Origin: Deltaproteobacteria bacterium | GTDB lineage: Bacteria > Myxococcota > Myxococcia > Myxococcales > 40CM-4-68-19 | Assembly (NCBI GenBank): GCA_005879505.1 | Contig: VBKQ01000101.1 | Location: 1 to 10,521, forward strand | Direction of reading: 5' to 3' | DNA length: 10,521 bases | Shown here: positions 7,072 through 10,521 of the stretch, in pieces | Layout: each line of letters begins with the position of its first letter | Numbering within the stretch: the stretch's first letter is position 1 | Translations under genes and position numbers: made by a program | The notes under the pieces: model-generated | The model's database searches: none | What the model saw: the letters and a program-made list of their open reading frames with translations, nothing else | What the model was told of the DNA's origin: nothing

Positions 7072-7632
7072 GTGGATCTGTACCCCGTCTTCCTCCAGTT
7101 GAAGTCCCGTCCCGTTCTCGTCGTCGGCGGCGGCAAGGTCGCGGCCGCCAAGCTCGAAGCGCTGCTCGCGGCCGGCGCACGGGTGACGGTCGTCGCGCCC
7201 TCCGTGCTCGATTCGATCCGCCGGCCCGGCGTCCAGGTCGAGGAACGCGAGTTCGTGCCCCCGGACCTCGAGGGAAAATGGTTCGCGGTGGCTGCCGCCC
7301 CTCCGGAGGTGAACCGGGCGGTCGCGCGCGCCGCCGAAGAGCGGGCCGTCTTCGTCAATGCCGTGGACGATACGGACTCCGCCAGCGCGTACCTCGGCGG
7401 CGTCTTCCGCAAGGGCGGCGTCACCGTGGCCGTCTCGACGGATGGCCGCGCACCGGCGCTCGCTGGACTGCTGCGGGAAGCGCTGCAGGCCCTGCTGCCG
7501 GACGAGCTCGAGTCCTGGGCAGAGGTCGCCCAGCAGCTGCGCACGCACTGGAAAGCGGACGGGGTGGCCATCGCGCGCCGGCGGCCGCTGCTGCTGCGCG
7601 CGCTCAACGAGCTGTACCGGGAGGCCGCATGA
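7072..7632 (+). CDS. Precorrin-2 dehydrogenase (siroheme synthase N-terminal type)
   Basis: A 186-residue cytosolic enzyme of the Met8p/CysG N-terminal family. It oxidises precorrin-2 to sirohydrochlorin with NAD; some members also insert iron. Seen in the sequence: the opening YPVFLQLKSRPVLVVGGGKVAAAK (residues 4-27), whose GGGKVAAAK is the Rossmann nucleotide loop; the NAVDDTDSASAYL segment with D99/D100 at the position of the catalytic aspartate of CysG; VAVSTDGRAPALAGLLRE (119-136); and a C-terminal helical part. At 186 residues it is a little shorter than the CysG N-terminal region (about 215), so chelatase activity is uncertain and a separate SirB or CbiK may be needed. The GTG start follows AAGGAG (7060-7065) with six bases between. 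Its stop overlaps the next start by ATGA, indicating translational coupling. Confidence 0.93.
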   Translation: MDLYPVFLQLKSRPVLVVGGGKVAAAKLEALLAAGARVTVVAPSVLDSIRRPGVQVEEREFVPPDLEGKWFAVAAAPPEVNRAVARAAEERAVFVNAVDDTDSASAYLGGVFRKGGVTVAVSTDGRAPALAGLLREALQALLPDELESWAEVAQQLRTHWKADGVAIARRRPLLLRALNELYREAA

Positions 7633-8361
7633 GGGGCCTCGTCTCGCTCGTCGGAGCAGGTCCTGGCGATCCCGATCTGCTCACACTGCGCGCGGTCGAT
7701 CGGCTGCGGGCCGCCGATCTGATCCTCTACGACGCGCTGGTCGATCGCGCGGCGCTCCGGCACGCACCGCAGGCGCGGTGGGCGTACGTCGGCAAGCGCG
7801 CCGGGCGCCACTCCATCGAGCAGGAGACCATCGAGCGGGTGATGATCCGCCGCGCCCTGCGCGGCGAGCGGGTGGTGCGCCTGAAGAGCGGCGATCCCGT
7901 CGTGTTCGGCCGGGGCGGAGAAGAAGCGCTGGCCCTCGCGGCCGCCGGCATTCCCTGTGAGATCGTGCCCGGCGTGTCGTCCGCGGTTGCCGCCCCCGCG
8001 CTGAGCGGCATCCCCGTCACGCATCGCGGGCTTGCCTCCGCCTTCGTGGTCGTCTCCGGCCACGCCGAGGAAGCCTACGGCCCGGTGCTCCGTTCCCTCG
8101 AACCGGGAGCGGCGACGCTGGTGATCCTGATGGGCATCGGGACGCGCGCGGCCACCTCCGCGATGCTGCTCGCGCGGGGATGGCCGGCCGACACGCCCGC
8201 CGCGGTCCTCTTCTCCGCTTCGCGTCCCGATGCATTCGCCTGGTGGGGGACGCTGGCGGGCGTCGCTTCCGCTCCGCGGAGCGAGGCTCCCGGGATCATC
8301 GTCATCGGAGCGACCGTCGCCCTCGCCAGCCAGCTCCAGACCGCCCATGAAGGAGGTCAAC

Positions 8362-8378
<17 letters not shown>
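7629..8378 (+). CDS. cobA: Uroporphyrinogen-III C-methyltransferase (SUMT)
   Basis: A 249-residue enzyme that adds two methyl groups from S-adenosylmethionine to uroporphyrinogen III (C2 and C7) to make precorrin-2, the first step to siroheme and cobalamin. All landmarks of the tetrapyrrole methyltransferase family are present: the glycine-rich VGAGPGDPDLLTLRA (8-22), YDALV (34-38), VGKRAGRHS (54-62), the SAM-binding VRLKSGDPVVFGRGGEE (83-99), VPGVSSA (113-119) and GIPVTHRG (127-134). It is a stand-alone enzyme, whereas enterobacteria fuse it to the preceding activity as CysG. The ATG overlaps the stop of the upstream gene by four bases, and the end of the gene contains the ribosome binding site and start of the reductase. 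Siroheme rather than B12 is the likely product here because of the neighbours. Confidence 0.96.
8350..8356 (+). promoter_or_regulatory. Ribosome binding site deciding the reductase start
   Basis: AAGGAGG lies within the last codons of cobA and five bases before GTG 8362. It also overlaps the second codons of the alternative ATG 8347 reading, which therefore cannot use it. Confidence 0.7.
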
Positions 8379-10071
<1,693 letters not shown>

Positions 10072-10073
10072 AC

Positions 10074-10181
10074 ATGGAGACAATCGTGCTGAAGAGATTG
10101 ACGCTGGATTGGTGGGCGGTGATCGCGGCGCTGGCCGCCGTCGCCTTGGTGAAGTCGACCCATCTGACGGTGGGGTGGTGA
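10074..10181 (+). CDS. 35-residue single-helix membrane protein
   Basis: An ORF of 35 codons squeezed between the reductase stop (two bases upstream) and the exporter ATG (one base downstream). After a short basic head (METIVLKRLTLD) comes a hydrophobic stretch WWAVIAALAAVALV and a polar end with a final Gly-Trp. That gives one transmembrane helix with a positively charged N-terminus. The tight spacing and coding-type third positions support a real gene. From memory, several YeiH-family exporters from deltaproteobacteria begin with an extra segment of the kind acidic-D-W-W-A-V followed by a hydrophobic run; this ORF resembles such a segment cut off from its transporter. No homologue search was possible. 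Confidence 0.6.
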   Translation: METIVLKRLTLDWWAVIAALAAVALVKSTHLTVGW

Positions 10182-10182
10182 G

Positions 10183-10521
10183 ATGAGCGAGGCGATTGCG
10201 ATCCAACGCCCCGCGGCGGTGGCGTTGCCCTGGCGCCTGTTGCGGCTCCTTCCCGGCGTCGCGCTGCTGTTCTCCATCGGATATGCCGGCAAGCTCGGCG
10301 AAGCTTTGCTGCGCGACTACGGCAAGGCGCACCACCTCGCGCTCCCGAACATCGAGTACGTGCTCTGGGCCATCGTGTTCGGCATGGTGATCGCGAACAC
10401 GGTGGGCGTCGCGCAGATATTCCGCCCCGGCGTCGCGACGTACGATTTCTGGCTCAAGGCGGGCATCGTGCTGCTGGGCGCGCGCTTCCTGCTCGGCGAC
10501 GTGCTCAAGCTTGGCGGCGTC
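10183..10521 (+). CDS. YeiH-family putative sulfate exporter, N-terminal part
   Basis: The first 113 residues of a membrane protein that continues beyond the window. LLPGVALLFSIGYAGKLGE is the first helix; NIEYVLWAIVFGMVIANTVG follows; then IFRPGVATYDFWLKAGIVLLGARFLLGDVLKLGGV. The FRPG...K-x-GIVLLG-x-R signature is characteristic of the YeiH/UPF0324 family, annotated as putative sulfate exporters; direct transport evidence for the family is thin. As last visible gene of the sulfite reductase operon it may move sulfate, sulfite or another sulfur anion across the inner membrane. The start ATG 10183 is one base after the stop of the 35-codon ORF and is preceded by a G-rich stretch rather than a clear ribosome binding site, suggesting translational coupling. 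Confidence 0.88.
   Translation, partial: MSEAIAIQRPAAVALPWRLLRLLPGVALLFSIGYAGKLGEALLRDYGKAHHLALPNIEYVLWAIVFGMVIANTVGVAQIFRPGVATYDFWLKAGIVLLGARFLLGDVLKLGGV

Noticed and set aside
6900..7628. Extension of the cobA frame upstream to ATG 6900
   Set aside because: It crosses the whole precorrin-2 dehydrogenase gene out of frame; cobA motifs begin right after ATG 7629.
8347..8361. ATG 8347 as start of the reductase
   Set aside because: No ribosome binding site precedes it, whereas AAGGAGG lies five bases before GTG 8362.

Overview
GC-rich bacterial DNA, with a strong G/C bias at third codon positions. No taxonomic marker is decisive. A bacterial-type glutaminyl-tRNA synthetase, an M50-like membrane protein of a style I associate with myxobacteria, and a separate siroheme plus ferredoxin-type sulfite reductase module together suggest a Myxococcota/deltaproteobacterial genome, possibly near Anaeromyxobacter. 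This placement is an inference. I see no insertion sequence, CRISPR array, tRNA or rRNA.

Left part (1-3255, plus strand): glnS fills 2-1678 and is followed by a perfect 10-bp hairpin. A GNAT acetyltransferase lies at 1799-2254. Next comes a gap of about 625 bp with no confident gene; its right half holds what looks like a frameshifted minus-strand remnant. A small KdgF-like cupin (2881-3255) with its own promoter closes this part.

Middle (3275-6207, minus strand): a divergent promoter at about 6232-6261 drives a 66-residue secreted two-cysteine protein. Eight bases later follows a 907-residue protein with a thiolase-like N-terminal half, in which both catalytic cysteine positions read Ser, fused to an unusual C-terminal half. 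On the other side of the promoter, 6290-6838 (plus) encodes a membrane protein of the site-2-protease (M50) fold in which the HExxH glutamate is valine.

Right part (6856-10521, plus strand): a compact sulfur-assimilation operon encoding precorrin-2 dehydrogenase, uroporphyrinogen-III C-methyltransferase, a siroheme/4Fe-4S sulfite (or nitrite) reductase, a 35-residue single-helix protein and the start of a YeiH-family putative sulfate exporter. The genes overlap or are 1-2 bases apart. The first two enzymes make the siroheme skeleton for the third.

The most interesting element is the 165-base leader of this operon. A promoter with a perfect TTGACA box sits among three copies of GGGTCCG. It is placed to start RNA at, or a few bases before, the ATG of a 25-codon ORF containing five Cys codons, three of them consecutive TGT in a genome that otherwise uses TGC. 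Immediately downstream are a 7-bp hairpin, a competing pairing partner, and a perfect 7-bp anti-Shine-Dalgarno/Shine-Dalgarno pair at the first enzyme gene. I read this as a cysteine-responsive translational attenuator, analogous to the polycysteine leaderless sORFs known in mycobacteria but in a different lineage and with a visible RNA-switch design. It also argues that the reductase acts on sulfite rather than nitrite.
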